Part shown: positions 33,144-42,350 of the stretch, piece after piece
How positions within the stretch are numbered: position 1 is the stretch's first letter
Layout: each line of letters begins with the position of its first letter
Notes under the pieces: model-generated
Database searches by the model: none
Seen by the model: the letters and a program-made list of their open reading frames with translations, nothing else
Told to the model about the DNA's origin: nothing
Source of the DNA: Bacteroidota bacterium
GTDB taxonomy: Bacteria; Bacteroidota; Bacteroidia; AKYH767-A; 2013-40CM-41-45
Assembly (NCBI GenBank): GCA_016720935.1
Contig: JADKJP010000004.1
Location: 496,001 to 560,000, forward strand
DNA length: 64,000 nt
Direction of reading: 5' to 3'
Translations under genes and position numbers: made by a program

Positions 33144-36101
33144 CTATTTGACCAATTCTCCGTCACTATTAAACTTTTTAATCTCCATTTTTCTTCGCTT
33201 TTCAGCAACGTTAAATGTGACATTGTAATTATCGATAGGATGCGTGAGATCAAGACTCATTTTACTTTGGACGAAAATGAATTTGCTTCCCAGCGCCGCA
33301 TCGTTAATAGATAAAGTATAGATACCGGTTGGCAGGAACAATGAAAACTGTCCATCACGATCAGTCAGACAAGAAAATGTCTTACCTACTGAATCAATTG
33401 CTGTAACCCTTATTCGTGACAAGTCAAGCTTTCCTTCTTCATTGGAATATTTATCTCTGGAAATTAAGATCGATCCAAGCAATTTGATTCCTCGACTCAG
33501 CGGAAGATAAATTGTTGTGCGTTTATCAATAGGAACTTCCACGCTGTTCACATCAAACCATTCTCCCTGACTCATCAGTGGCGTTGCTTTCATCAGGTAA
33601 ACTCCCGGAGCTACATTGTCGTAGAAAATCGCGCCTTTTGAATCCGTCACAAATTCTTCGGATTCGTCACGTCCAATAGATAATGTATCCGGACGATCTG
33701 TCGGCGGACTCTTCTTACGAATGCTTACCAGCATATTTTCAACGCCTTCTTCGTTATTGTCTTGTTTACCGTTTCCGTTCAGATCTTTAAATACAACTAC
33801 GCGTACATTGCAGAATTTCTTTCCCGGGATTGGAATTCCAATTTGCTTCTTCACACCAAAACCCATGTTCAGCTCCTGTGCACTCAGCTTTTCAAAAGGA
33901 GCTCTGCTTTGCAAATCATCCAAAAGCGGATTGGCTGCTTGTGAATTGCTGAAGAATGAAGCATAAACTGAAAAACGGAATCCGCTATTTGTATAATAGA
34001 ACATCTCAGGTCTCAACCTGAAATTAAATTTCTTGTAGAATGTTTCATACAGCACGTTGCTTGTGGTGGTGAGCAGGAATTTTCCTTCTCCAAACCAATG
34101 ATCATACGCCGCATTTGCATGAATTGTCTGAGGATTGATTCTGTGATTCACAAAACGCAATTGTTCCGACAACTGATTCGGACCGTAGAAATACCTCACA
34201 TTGAAAAAGAAATTCTCCCATCGGGCGAGGACACTTAATCTCGCCAGAAAGAAAGAAGGAATATCATAATCCGGAAGATGGGCGTAACCCATAAACAAGG
34301 TGGATGAAACCTTCGCCATCCCTGAATTTCTCGCACTGTATTCAAAGCCGGAACCAAATGTATTCACCTGGAGCAACATATTTTCTTCTTCGATATAGGT
34401 TGGCTTGATAGCTACCATAGAAGAAGGAGTACTGATTCCCCAGCGCACTTCGTACCTGTCAGAACGAATATAAATTCCGGATTGACGAACACCATTTATA
34501 TAAAAGGAAGGTCTTTGTGTAAAATTCTGTGTACTGAACGCAAGATTATTGTGTCTGTTGAGTGAATATGTTGTTCGTGTAGAATACATCTTTACCCCGC
34601 GGGCAAGAGAATAATCCGAAGAACCTTGCATGGTCGAAGCAGTAAAACTTAAAATACGTGTACTTCCTGTATAACTCAGATCGTATCCGAATCCGGGACG
34701 AGTCGCTGCAGAACCAACAGAAGGTGTCCATGTTTCAAGGGTATATCCTCCACCTGCCGATACCTGATGGTGAGAGTTAATTTTCCAGGATGCAAATGTG
34801 TTTGACAAAGCATTGGTAGTACTCAATGGAGTATTCGTGATGTAACTGAAGTAATTACTCCACGATACATTTTTCAATTGCAGATGATGATACAGTCCAT
34901 ACCCCTCCGATTGATGCGAACGGAAAAAATAAGGAGCACGAACAATCATTGCACCTATTGTATTCTTGCCTAATGTATAAGAGCCTTTAAATCCACGGCC
35001 GCTCAGCAAACTTCGTCCCCAGCCATTTACTTCACCGGCTTCGAAGGTCATTTTATCTGAAAAATATCCAACGTAATGATTCGTTCCGAGATAACTGTTT
35101 TCATCCAGGAAATTCGTGACAAAGACAGATTGTAAACGGTAGGTCAGAAATTTATCCTCACCAAAACTGGTGCTGCCATATGCATCGAGTGCCATGGTTG
35201 TTCCATCTGAGAGAACGTCATAAACATTTGCTTCCAGTGTCAGCGGTAATGCGGTATGACTAAATTCATTTTTCTGACCACGGCTGCCAACTTTATTGAA
35301 TTGAACAGTACCGGTCCAGCTTTGATTGTTCAAACCTGAAGTACTTCTTGCCATCACCTGTATTGGAAAAATTTCACGAGGACTACCCGTACCCATCAAA
35401 CCATCTTTCTTTCCCGCGTAACGGTTCTTATCCATGAGACGATTTACAGAAAACAACAATGTTGTATCTACGCCAACTGGCAGGGAAATGGTGAATGTGA
35501 GTAATGCCGGTTGATTTGTTTCAGAATTCAGAATCTGTAAATGACGATCCGGTAGCATGGTAACCCGGATAATTTCTTCCGCGTTTCCTAAATTCTGCAA
35601 GCGAATCCTGAATCCACTAGAATCAACATGATTAATAAAGTATACCTGTTTAGAAGGAAGAAAGGCCTTCCATTGAGAATTCGCTTTGATATCTACATAC
35701 CAGTTCTGCGCGGCAAATTGCAATCCTTTATCTGAAACAAGCAGGATAGTGACAATATAACTGGTCCCGCCTTTGGAAAGTTTTTGAGGAATAACACGAA
35801 CCGGAATAAAGATGGAATCATTCGTATTCAGATCGATGTCCTCTTCATGTGAACCCAGTAGCTCCCATCCGGCAGGAAGAGAGTAATCCATGTGAAAGCG
35901 AACCGGTCTGCCCGTATAATTTGCAACCTTGAGTACATTCGATGCAACTTCGCTTGCATCTTGCACTGTATTATTTCTCAATAATGTCGCATCAATTCCA
36001 TAAGAAGCGGATTTCGCCTCCGCCCAGGAGATGAGCATGCCCACAGTCAACAAAACGTGACTGAAAATGAGCATTTTCTGAATGATAGACTTCGACGACA
36101 T
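33144..36101 (-). CDS. Usher-like outer-membrane protein
   Basis: 985 residues. After a signal peptide come NEW3-like beta-domains at about residues 35-260 (VLKVANYTGRPVRFHMDYSL, PAGWELLG). A long beta-barrel region follows at about 280-760, with strand-like alternation and DKMTFEAGEVNGWGRSLLSG then RGFKGSYTLG, recalling the (G/S)RG segments of ushers. Next is an SdrD B/alpha-usher-type segment at about 765-850 (VVVFKDLNGNGKQDNNEEGV, with a calcium-binding-like DLNGNGKQD). A C-terminal carboxypeptidase-regulatory-like domain ends it (DRDGQFSLFLPTGIYTL). Proteins of this plan with a downstream PapD-like chaperone suggest a secretion and assembly platform for surface subunits. Sequence similarity to FimD/PapC is weak by eye, so the usher call is an inference from architecture and context. 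Confidence 0.65.
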   Translation of the reverse strand: MSSKSIIQKMLIFSHVLLTVGMLISWAEAKSASYGIDATLLRNNTVQDASEVASNVLKVANYTGRPVRFHMDYSLPAGWELLGSHEEDIDLNTNDSIFIPVRVIPQKLSKGGTSYIVTILLVSDKGLQFAAQNWYVDIKANSQWKAFLPSKQVYFINHVDSSGFRIRLQNLGNAEEIIRVTMLPDRHLQILNSETNQPALLTFTISLPVGVDTTLLFSVNRLMDKNRYAGKKDGLMGTGSPREIFPIQVMARSTSGLNNQSWTGTVQFNKVGSRGQKNEFSHTALPLTLEANVYDVLSDGTTMALDAYGSTSFGEDKFLTYRLQSVFVTNFLDENSYLGTNHYVGYFSDKMTFEAGEVNGWGRSLLSGRGFKGSYTLGKNTIGAMIVRAPYFFRSHQSEGYGLYHHLQLKNVSWSNYFSYITNTPLSTTNALSNTFASWKINSHHQVSAGGGYTLETWTPSVGSAATRPGFGYDLSYTGSTRILSFTASTMQGSSDYSLARGVKMYSTRTTYSLNRHNNLAFSTQNFTQRPSFYINGVRQSGIYIRSDRYEVRWGISTPSSMVAIKPTYIEEENMLLQVNTFGSGFEYSARNSGMAKVSSTLFMGYAHLPDYDIPSFFLARLSVLARWENFFFNVRYFYGPNQLSEQLRFVNHRINPQTIHANAAYDHWFGEGKFLLTTTSNVLYETFYKKFNFRLRPEMFYYTNSGFRFSVYASFFSNSQAANPLLDDLQSRAPFEKLSAQELNMGFGVKKQIGIPIPGKKFCNVRVVVFKDLNGNGKQDNNEEGVENMLVSIRKKSPPTDRPDTLSIGRDESEEFVTDSKGAIFYDNVAPGVYLMKATPLMSQGEWFDVNSVEVPIDKRTTIYLPLSRGIKLLGSILISRDKYSNEEGKLDLSRIRVTAIDSVGKTFSCLTDRDGQFSLFLPTGIYTLSINDAALGSKFIFVQSKMSLDLTHPIDNYNVTFNVAEKRRKMEIKKFNSDGELVK

Positions 36102-36464
36102 TACATACTAATAACGCTGATGTGTCATCAACGATACCTCGAAATGTTCGGATTACTTACATTTTTTTTGTTAATCTGGATTAAGAATGAAGAAGAGCAA
36201 AACTTCCTGAACGGATTCCAATTGTTTTTTTAAACTGTAAGAAAATGGAATTATTTGTCCTGGATCAGTGTGAATACATTTGAATTTTGAAGAAAAAGTG
36301 AAAAGCAAAAATCAGATAAAGAAATTTTGACAAAAATAAAGTGTAAGATTTTTTTCTTTTCATTCAAAAATTAAAAGCACGAAGACTTAATTCCAAATCA
36401 TTCGGATCTGAGATCAGAAATTGCTTGAAGAATTAGAATTCACTAAACGGGAAAAATTGTGAGA
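36102..36464. other. Intergenic upstream of the usher-like gene
   Basis: 363 bp, AT-rich. A minus-strand TATTTTTG (36331-36338) fits the -7 consensus but is 230 nt from the ATG and lacks a spaced -33 box. A short palindrome TGATG-TGT-CATCA lies at 36118-36130, 16 nt before the start codon. No ORF or terminator was recognised. Confidence 0.35.
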
Positions 36465-39400
36465 TCATCGCACCAGGGTAACATGCCCAATGAAACGGTG
36501 CTTCTTCCCTTTGTAATCCTCCGCATCAATCACATATTCGTACACATCATTCTGACAAAGATTATTGTTACCATAATATGTACCGTCCCAGGGTTCATGC
36601 ATGCTTTGTGAGTGAAAAATTTCAAGTCCCCAACGGTCTATGATCCACATTTCATAGCGTGTAATGCCACGACCAACAGCAATGAATCCATCATTTACTC
36701 CGTTTCCATTTGGAGTGAATGCATTGGGTACATAAATCGTGACAATTTCATCCACATGTATTTGCCTGTAGGTTGTATCCGGACAGGAACCATTGCTTGT
36801 TACAATGAGCTGAATGGTATATGTCCCGCTATCTGCATACACATGCATTGGATTTGAGCTTACACTATCTGTTGTTCCATCGCCAAAATTCCAGTTCCAG
36901 GAGATTGCATCACTGCTATTGTCGATGAAATTGACAGACGGATTAAAAATATCTACAGCATAAGCATCAGGTGTGAAATCAGCGACCGGATATCCATAAA
37001 CAGTTACAGCGTTCTCAACAACTTGTTGTGATGTACAACCATAAGGCGAAGTAACCGTGAGCGCGACATCGTATTGTCCGGGTATTGAATATACATGCTG
37101 GGGAGCAGTATCGTTTGAAAATGTCTGATCTCCCAGATCCCAGGAATAAGATGATCCGTTTTCAGTAATTGAATAATTATGAAAGTCAACCGCTACAGGT
37201 GTACAACCTTCAATTAAGTGCGGAAGAAATTGCGCTTCGGGCAAAGGGTAAATTCGGATATCGACTGCATCTGATACAGGCGGACTGCAACCATCCGTTA
37301 ATGTAACTGTAAATGTGGAATCATGATCAGGAGAAACGGAAGCGACAGCGGTGTGGATAAGACTATCGTTCCAGTTGTATGTGTACGGACCACCATTCCC
37401 TCCACTACCGGATGCTGAAATCTGCGCCACATTTCCTTCACACAAAGCGATATCACCCGCAGCTTCTACATTCAAAGGAGGAAACACCGGTTGTGAGATC
37501 ACCTGAGGCGCGGTCGGACAATTGAATGCGTCCGTCACACTCACAGTATAAGAATTGGATGTTGATGGAGAAACCTCAGTAGTCGATGTAGTGTCACCTG
37601 TACTCCAAAGAAATGCATAGGGTTGTGTACCTCCTGAAACATTGACTGACAAAACCGATGATTGCCCGATACAGATTGTATCCGGCTGATCAACAGCCAG
37701 GGTCAATGGAGCGGCTTGAACAATGTTCACTTCTGTATTGGAAATACAATTATTCCTGTCAGTCACAGTAACAGTGTATGTTCCGATTCCCAATCCGTTA
37801 ATCTGATTCGTAGTTTGTCCGGATGGTGTCCACACATATGAATACCCGGGAGTTCCCCCGCTCACATCCACCTGTGCAGATCCACTGGCTGCTCCGTAAC
37901 AGGAAACAGGTGTTGTTTGCGTTGACAACTCGAGTTCCACAGGTTCTTCCACAGTTACTGTATCCGTTTTCATACATCCGTTTGTGTCCCTGACAGTCAT
38001 GGAATAATTTCCTGCAGGGAGACCGATGGCCATTGTTGATGTCCCGCCGGCGGGGAACCAATTGTAAGTATACCCCGGACTACCTCCCTGCACAATTGCT
38101 GAAGCGACACCGGTTGCCGATCCATTGCAAAGAGCCGGGAGAGTATTCAGGGTCAGCTGAATTTCCGTTGGCTGAGTGATGACCGTTTGTTCTGTATGTG
38201 TACATCCGTTTTCATCTGTAACGGTAAGAGTATATGTATTTGCAGGAAGATTTTGAGCTGAAGAAGAAATACCTCCGGAAGGTATCCATGCATATTGATA
38301 AGGCGGAACACCTCCGGTTACTCCTGCTTGCGCGCTACCATTCGCCGATCCGAAGCAATCTGTTGGATTGGATCTGATGATGGTAACAATGGGTTCAGGC
38401 TGAAGGATAGTGAGTGTATCCATAGCCGAACATCCATTGACATCGCTCACCACAACAGTATACCTGCCGGCTGTAAGATTCGAGGCAGTAAGATTATTCC
38501 CTCCTGTAGGAGACCATGTGATTTGAAAAGGCGCGATTCCGGAAAGAACAGTAACTGTTGCAGCTCCCTGATTTCCTCCATTGCACAATACATTCTGATC
38601 GACACTGGCATTTACAGACGGACCTGAACGTGAGGGAATATTTGCCTGTGCAGTTTGTGTGCATCCGTTCAAATCAGTAGCGCGAACAGTATAAATTCCG
38701 GTAGGCAAACCTACTGTTGAGGCGCCATTGCCTCCTGCAGGTGTCCAGCTATATAAATACACCGGAGTTCCTCCCTGCACGTTTACTGTCGCTGTTCCAT
38801 CACTGACTCCACAAGTCGCCGGTGTAGATGAGACCGACAATTGCAGCAAGGGAGGCTGGTTAATCATAACGGTTCCTGTAGAAGTGCAAGAGTGCGCATC
38901 CGTAACTGTTACTGTATAATACCCGGCGGGAACATTCGTAAATGAAGATCCTGAACCATTGCCCGGCGACCAGGAATATGTATAGCCGGCACTACCACCA
39001 TTCACCGCGACTGAAACAGATCCTGTACTGCTTCCATAACAAAGCGCAGGATTTCCGGATGTTGCAAGGGCCAGAGTTGTTGGCTGCTGTACTGTTGTTG
39101 CAGCAGTTTGAGTACATCCGCCGGCATCAGTGACAGTAACGGTATATATTCCTGCCGTTAAATTGACAGCAGTATCATTCAGACCTCCGCTTGGCGCCCA
39201 TAAATAAGTATATCCTGGTGTTCCACCCATAACCTGCACACTACTCAGTCCGTCATTCGAACCATTGCACAAGGCTGGTCTTGAATAAGTGGAAAGCTGC
39301 ACAAGCGTGGGTTGATTCACAACAGTGCTTGCTGTAACAGTACATCCAGCAAAATCTGTGATTGTAACAGTGTACGTTCCCGCACCAAGTCCGTTAGCAG

Positions 39401-41984
39401 TAGCATTCGATCCACCGGAAGGAGACCAGGAAAAAGCATATGGAGCTGTTCCATCAGCTGGAATAACTGTCGCGGACCCATCAGTTCCCGCGAAACAATG
39501 TGTAGGCACTGCCGATGCTTGCGCTGTTGGCAGCGGGTTGACAAAAATTGAAGCAGCATCAGTGGACGTGCAACCATTGGCATCCGTGACTGTTACAGTG
39601 TAATCGGTATTCACAGCAGGAATCAAAGTCAGCTGAGCATTGGCGACAGCACCCGGATCCCATACATATGAAACCCCTCCGCTCGCGGTAAGTGTTGCCT
39701 GCGAACCAAAACATACACTCACATTTTGTCCGGCATCAGCTACAGGTAAAGGATTTACAGTTACAAGTACCTGATCGGAAGCACTGCAATTGTTTGTATC
39801 CGTAACAGTAATGGTATAAGTTGTTGTCAGCAGTGGCGCCACTATCATCTGAGAGCCCGCTGTTGCTCCGGGATCCCAAGCATAAGTTCCGCCTCCGCTT
39901 GCGTTGAGAGTTGTTGAGTCCCCGATACAAATGCTAACATCCAAACCGGCATATGGAACCGGCAATGGATTCACGGTAATGTCGGCAACATCCGTCGAAG
40001 TACAACCATTCGCGTCTGTAACGGTAACAGTATAGGAAGATGTAGCTGCCGGGGAAATCGAAAGCTGAGCGGATGCAACAGCACCGGGATTCCAGAGATA
40101 CGTTTGACCGCCACTTGCTGATAATGTTGCCTGGGTGCCAAAACAAATTACCGCATCCGGTCCAGCATCTGCCACAGGAAGTGGATTTATCAAAATATTT
40201 ACATCATCTGTCGCGGTACAACCGTTCGCATCCGTAACAGTTACAGTATATGTAACGTTGCCCGATGGAGTGAATGTAAGTGAAGCGCCCGCAATCGCGC
40301 CCGGATCCCACACATAAGTTACACCTCCACTCGCGGTAAGTGTCACAGAGCTTCCCTGACAAACATCCGTATCCGGACCTGCATTCGCAACCGGCAATGG
40401 ATTAACGGTCATGGTTACCTGATCTGTAGCTGTACAGGAATTCGCATCTGTAACGGTAACCGTATAGGTTGTTGTGGTCGCCGGACTCACAATAATTTGA
40501 GGAGTATTAAAATTCCCGGGAGTCCACAGATAAGTTCCTCCACCTGATGCAGTGAAGGTTGCTGAAGAACCTATACACACGGCCTGAGGCTGACCGGCAT
40601 CAGCCACAGGCAAAGGATTCACGGTAACAGTTACCTGATCTGTAGCAGTACAACCGCTTGCATTCGTTCCTGTAACTGTATAAGTAGTTGTAGAGGCAGG
40701 AGTCACCGACAACTGAGCCTGATTGCCTCCTCCGGGATTCCAGGAATAAGTGGTCGCTCCGCTCGCCTGAAGATTCACGGATGATCCCGCGCACACTGCC
40801 TGATCAGCACCGGCATTGACGGCGGGTTGTGTGACGGTGATACAGTAAGAAAAAATCTGACTGCCGTTATACGGACAATTATCATCAGTAACAGTCGCGG
40901 TGAAACAATATGGAGTAGTGCTAACATCTGCAGCGGTTGGTGTCCAACAAAATGTCGCGGTTGGGCGAGGACCGACAGTAGTTGAGAAAGTAGCCGCCGG
41001 AATTGCAAAATCCCATGTCACTGTTGTGTTTTGTGCTGCATCTACATCTGATGACAGAATATTAAAACACAATTGAGCACCGGCACAAACACTTTGAGAA
41101 AAACTGTTGGTACCGTTAATACCGGATAATGCCGGCAAAACATTGTTGCAATTTATGACCGTGAGCTGGATATCCCGTTCAACACTTCCTATCAGAACTC
41201 CGTTCCGGTATTCCTGAACCAGCACCGCCATCACAGTAACCTCAAGGTTGGTTGGTGTCATACAGATATCACCTGTCTGAGAATTAAATGATACTGCCGG
41301 TGATGAAGAAAGTGGTTGTGTAGGAGAAAATGGAGCAACATAAGAAACCGGCAATCCCGCCATGTCATAGGGTGTCATCATTGAATATACGAGAGAGTCT
41401 CCGTCCGGATCAAATCCGCCATGATTAAAACAATACTGCTGTCCCTGACATGCAAATGGAACAGGTTTATTTGAAAAAACCGGAGAGTTGTTGCATTGAA
41501 CGACTGTGTTGTCAAGCGTTGCAAAAATGTACATCAAAGTACTTCCCGGATTATTGATATTGGTGATGGCCAGGTTTCGACAACAGAGATTGTAACTAAA
41601 AGTCCAGTCGGCACAAGGCCCGGGCAGATTGATAATCCCTCTGTAAATATATTCCTGGATGCCTGTAAAACCTCCGCCGTTACAAGTAGTTGTATCACTT
41701 GGACAAATCGGACTGATCTCCTGTCCTGTTCCTGCAATCTGATAAATGGTTGTGGTGAATGTTCCGTAACAGGAAGAACTGTAAGTGATATCCGCCCACA
41801 GATCAGCAGGAACACCAACACAATCCCGATAAAAAGACAGTGTGATTTCATAACTGTTTCCGCCCAGACATCGATACGTGAGATCAGATCCCATCGAATG
41901 GCTGGCATAAGATTTTTGTACTCCTCCAAAGAACAAAGAGAGTACAAGAAAACAATAAGTAATCACTCCAATTTTTGCTCTCAA
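36465..41984 (-). CDS. Giant Cys-rich/SprB-repeat adhesin with T9SS type B sorting domain
   Basis: 1839 residues. The signal peptide ends near YASH. A unique N-terminal region (about 30-390) has many paired Cys residues (NLCCRNLAITNINNPG, CFNHGGFDPDGDSLVYSM). Six Ig/PKD-like repeats (about 390-890) share A(D/N)AGxD-x-x-x-C-x-G-S-x-x-x-L-x-ASGG-x-x-Y. About eight SprB-like repeats (about 890-1470) share the C-x-G-x-x-x-G start and GG-x-PxYxYxW core. Two further Cys repeats, then two PKD domains (SYSWDLGDQTFSND, WNWNFGDGTTDSVS), precede a type B (gliding-motility-associated, CHU_C) sorting domain (YVPNAFTPNGNGVNDGF, IDRWGLEIFHS, PWDGTYYGNN). It is predicted to be a T9SS-exported surface adhesin. 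No ATG is available; TTG at 41982-41984 is the start. Confidence 0.9.
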   Translation of the reverse strand: MRAKIGVITYCFLVLSLFFGGVQKSYASHSMGSDLTYRCLGGNSYEITLSFYRDCVGVPADLWADITYSSSCYGTFTTTIYQIAGTGQEISPICPSDTTTCNGGGFTGIQEYIYRGIINLPGPCADWTFSYNLCCRNLAITNINNPGSTLMYIFATLDNTVVQCNNSPVFSNKPVPFACQGQQYCFNHGGFDPDGDSLVYSMMTPYDMAGLPVSYVAPFSPTQPLSSSPAVSFNSQTGDICMTPTNLEVTVMAVLVQEYRNGVLIGSVERDIQLTVINCNNVLPALSGINGTNSFSQSVCAGAQLCFNILSSDVDAAQNTTVTWDFAIPAATFSTTVGPRPTATFCWTPTAADVSTTPYCFTATVTDDNCPYNGSQIFSYCITVTQPAVNAGADQAVCAGSSVNLQASGATTYSWNPGGGNQAQLSVTPASTTTYTVTGTNASGCTATDQVTVTVNPLPVADAGQPQAVCIGSSATFTASGGGTYLWTPGNFNTPQIIVSPATTTTYTVTVTDANSCTATDQVTMTVNPLPVANAGPDTDVCQGSSVTLTASGGVTYVWDPGAIAGASLTFTPSGNVTYTVTVTDANGCTATDDVNILINPLPVADAGPDAVICFGTQATLSASGGQTYLWNPGAVASAQLSISPAATSSYTVTVTDANGCTSTDVADITVNPLPVPYAGLDVSICIGDSTTLNASGGGTYAWDPGATAGSQMIVAPLLTTTYTITVTDTNNCSASDQVLVTVNPLPVADAGQNVSVCFGSQATLTASGGVSYVWDPGAVANAQLTLIPAVNTDYTVTVTDANGCTSTDAASIFVNPLPTAQASAVPTHCFAGTDGSATVIPADGTAPYAFSWSPSGGSNATANGLGAGTYTVTITDFAGCTVTASTVVNQPTLVQLSTYSRPALCNGSNDGLSSVQVMGGTPGYTYLWAPSGGLNDTAVNLTAGIYTVTVTDAGGCTQTAATTVQQPTTLALATSGNPALCYGSSTGSVSVAVNGGSAGYTYSWSPGNGSGSSFTNVPAGYYTVTVTDAHSCTSTGTVMINQPPLLQLSVSSTPATCGVSDGTATVNVQGGTPVYLYSWTPAGGNGASTVGLPTGIYTVRATDLNGCTQTAQANIPSRSGPSVNASVDQNVLCNGGNQGAATVTVLSGIAPFQITWSPTGGNNLTASNLTAGRYTVVVSDVNGCSAMDTLTILQPEPIVTIIRSNPTDCFGSANGSAQAGVTGGVPPYQYAWIPSGGISSSAQNLPANTYTLTVTDENGCTHTEQTVITQPTEIQLTLNTLPALCNGSATGVASAIVQGGSPGYTYNWFPAGGTSTMAIGLPAGNYSMTVRDTNGCMKTDTVTVEEPVELELSTQTTPVSCYGAASGSAQVDVSGGTPGYSYVWTPSGQTTNQINGLGIGTYTVTVTDRNNCISNTEVNIVQAAPLTLAVDQPDTICIGQSSVLSVNVSGGTQPYAFLWSTGDTTSTTEVSPSTSNSYTVSVTDAFNCPTAPQVISQPVFPPLNVEAAGDIALCEGNVAQISASGSGGNGGPYTYNWNDSLIHTAVASVSPDHDSTFTVTLTDGCSPPVSDAVDIRIYPLPEAQFLPHLIEGCTPVAVDFHNYSITENGSSYSWDLGDQTFSNDTAPQHVYSIPGQYDVALTVTSPYGCTSQQVVENAVTVYGYPVADFTPDAYAVDIFNPSVNFIDNSSDAISWNWNFGDGTTDSVSSNPMHVYADSGTYTIQLIVTSNGSCPDTTYRQIHVDEIVTIYVPNAFTPNGNGVNDGFIAVGRGITRYEMWIIDRWGLEIFHSQSMHEPWDGTYYGNNNLCQNDVYEYVIDAEDYKGKKHRFIGHVTLVR

Positions 41985-42013
41985 CAGAATTTAATAAAAG
42001 ATAAGAAAATTTA

Positions 42014-42033
42014 TTTCGCCAAATGCGGCGAAA
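42014..42033. promoter_or_regulatory. 7-bp inverted repeat just upstream of the adhesin start
   Basis: TTTCGCC (42014-42020), 6-nt loop, GGCGAAA (42027-42033): a GC-rich perfect stem in otherwise AT-rich DNA, 29 nt before the TTG start. Probably a leader hairpin or operator. Confidence 0.5.
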
Positions 42034-42047
42034 CTAGATATACATCC

Positions 42048-42064
42048 TGTTCACTCAATGAACA
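42048..42064. promoter_or_regulatory. Second inverted repeat upstream of the adhesin gene
   Basis: TGTTCA (42048-42053), 5-nt spacer, TGAACA (42059-42064). This half-site and spacing would suit a dimeric regulator. The remainder of the gap to 42350 is AT-rich, with no ORF or other recognisable element. Confidence 0.45.
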
Positions 42065-42350
42065 ATGCAGTAATGTGTGTCTCATGAAAAGCTGCATTCA
42101 CCTCAATTATTTCAGATGCACTCCTCTGTTCATTTGAAAGCAATCTACATTATGTAAATTAAAGAGCAAAATTTTTTTGGTATCAGTACTCATCATATTT
42201 TACTCAATTAAAAATTGCAAAAAGCGATGATTAAAAAATGTAATTACACTATCAAATTCAAATAAAAGATTATTGAAAAAGCATTATGTTAAATGAATAA
42301 ACATATTTGAATAGATGAGGAAATTCTTTTCCAGGAAAAAAAACAAACAA

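Noticed and set aside
41496..42137. 213-residue plus-strand ORF
   Set aside because: Antisense to the adhesin N-terminus; composition is that of a Cys-rich shadow frame, and it runs across two inverted repeats.
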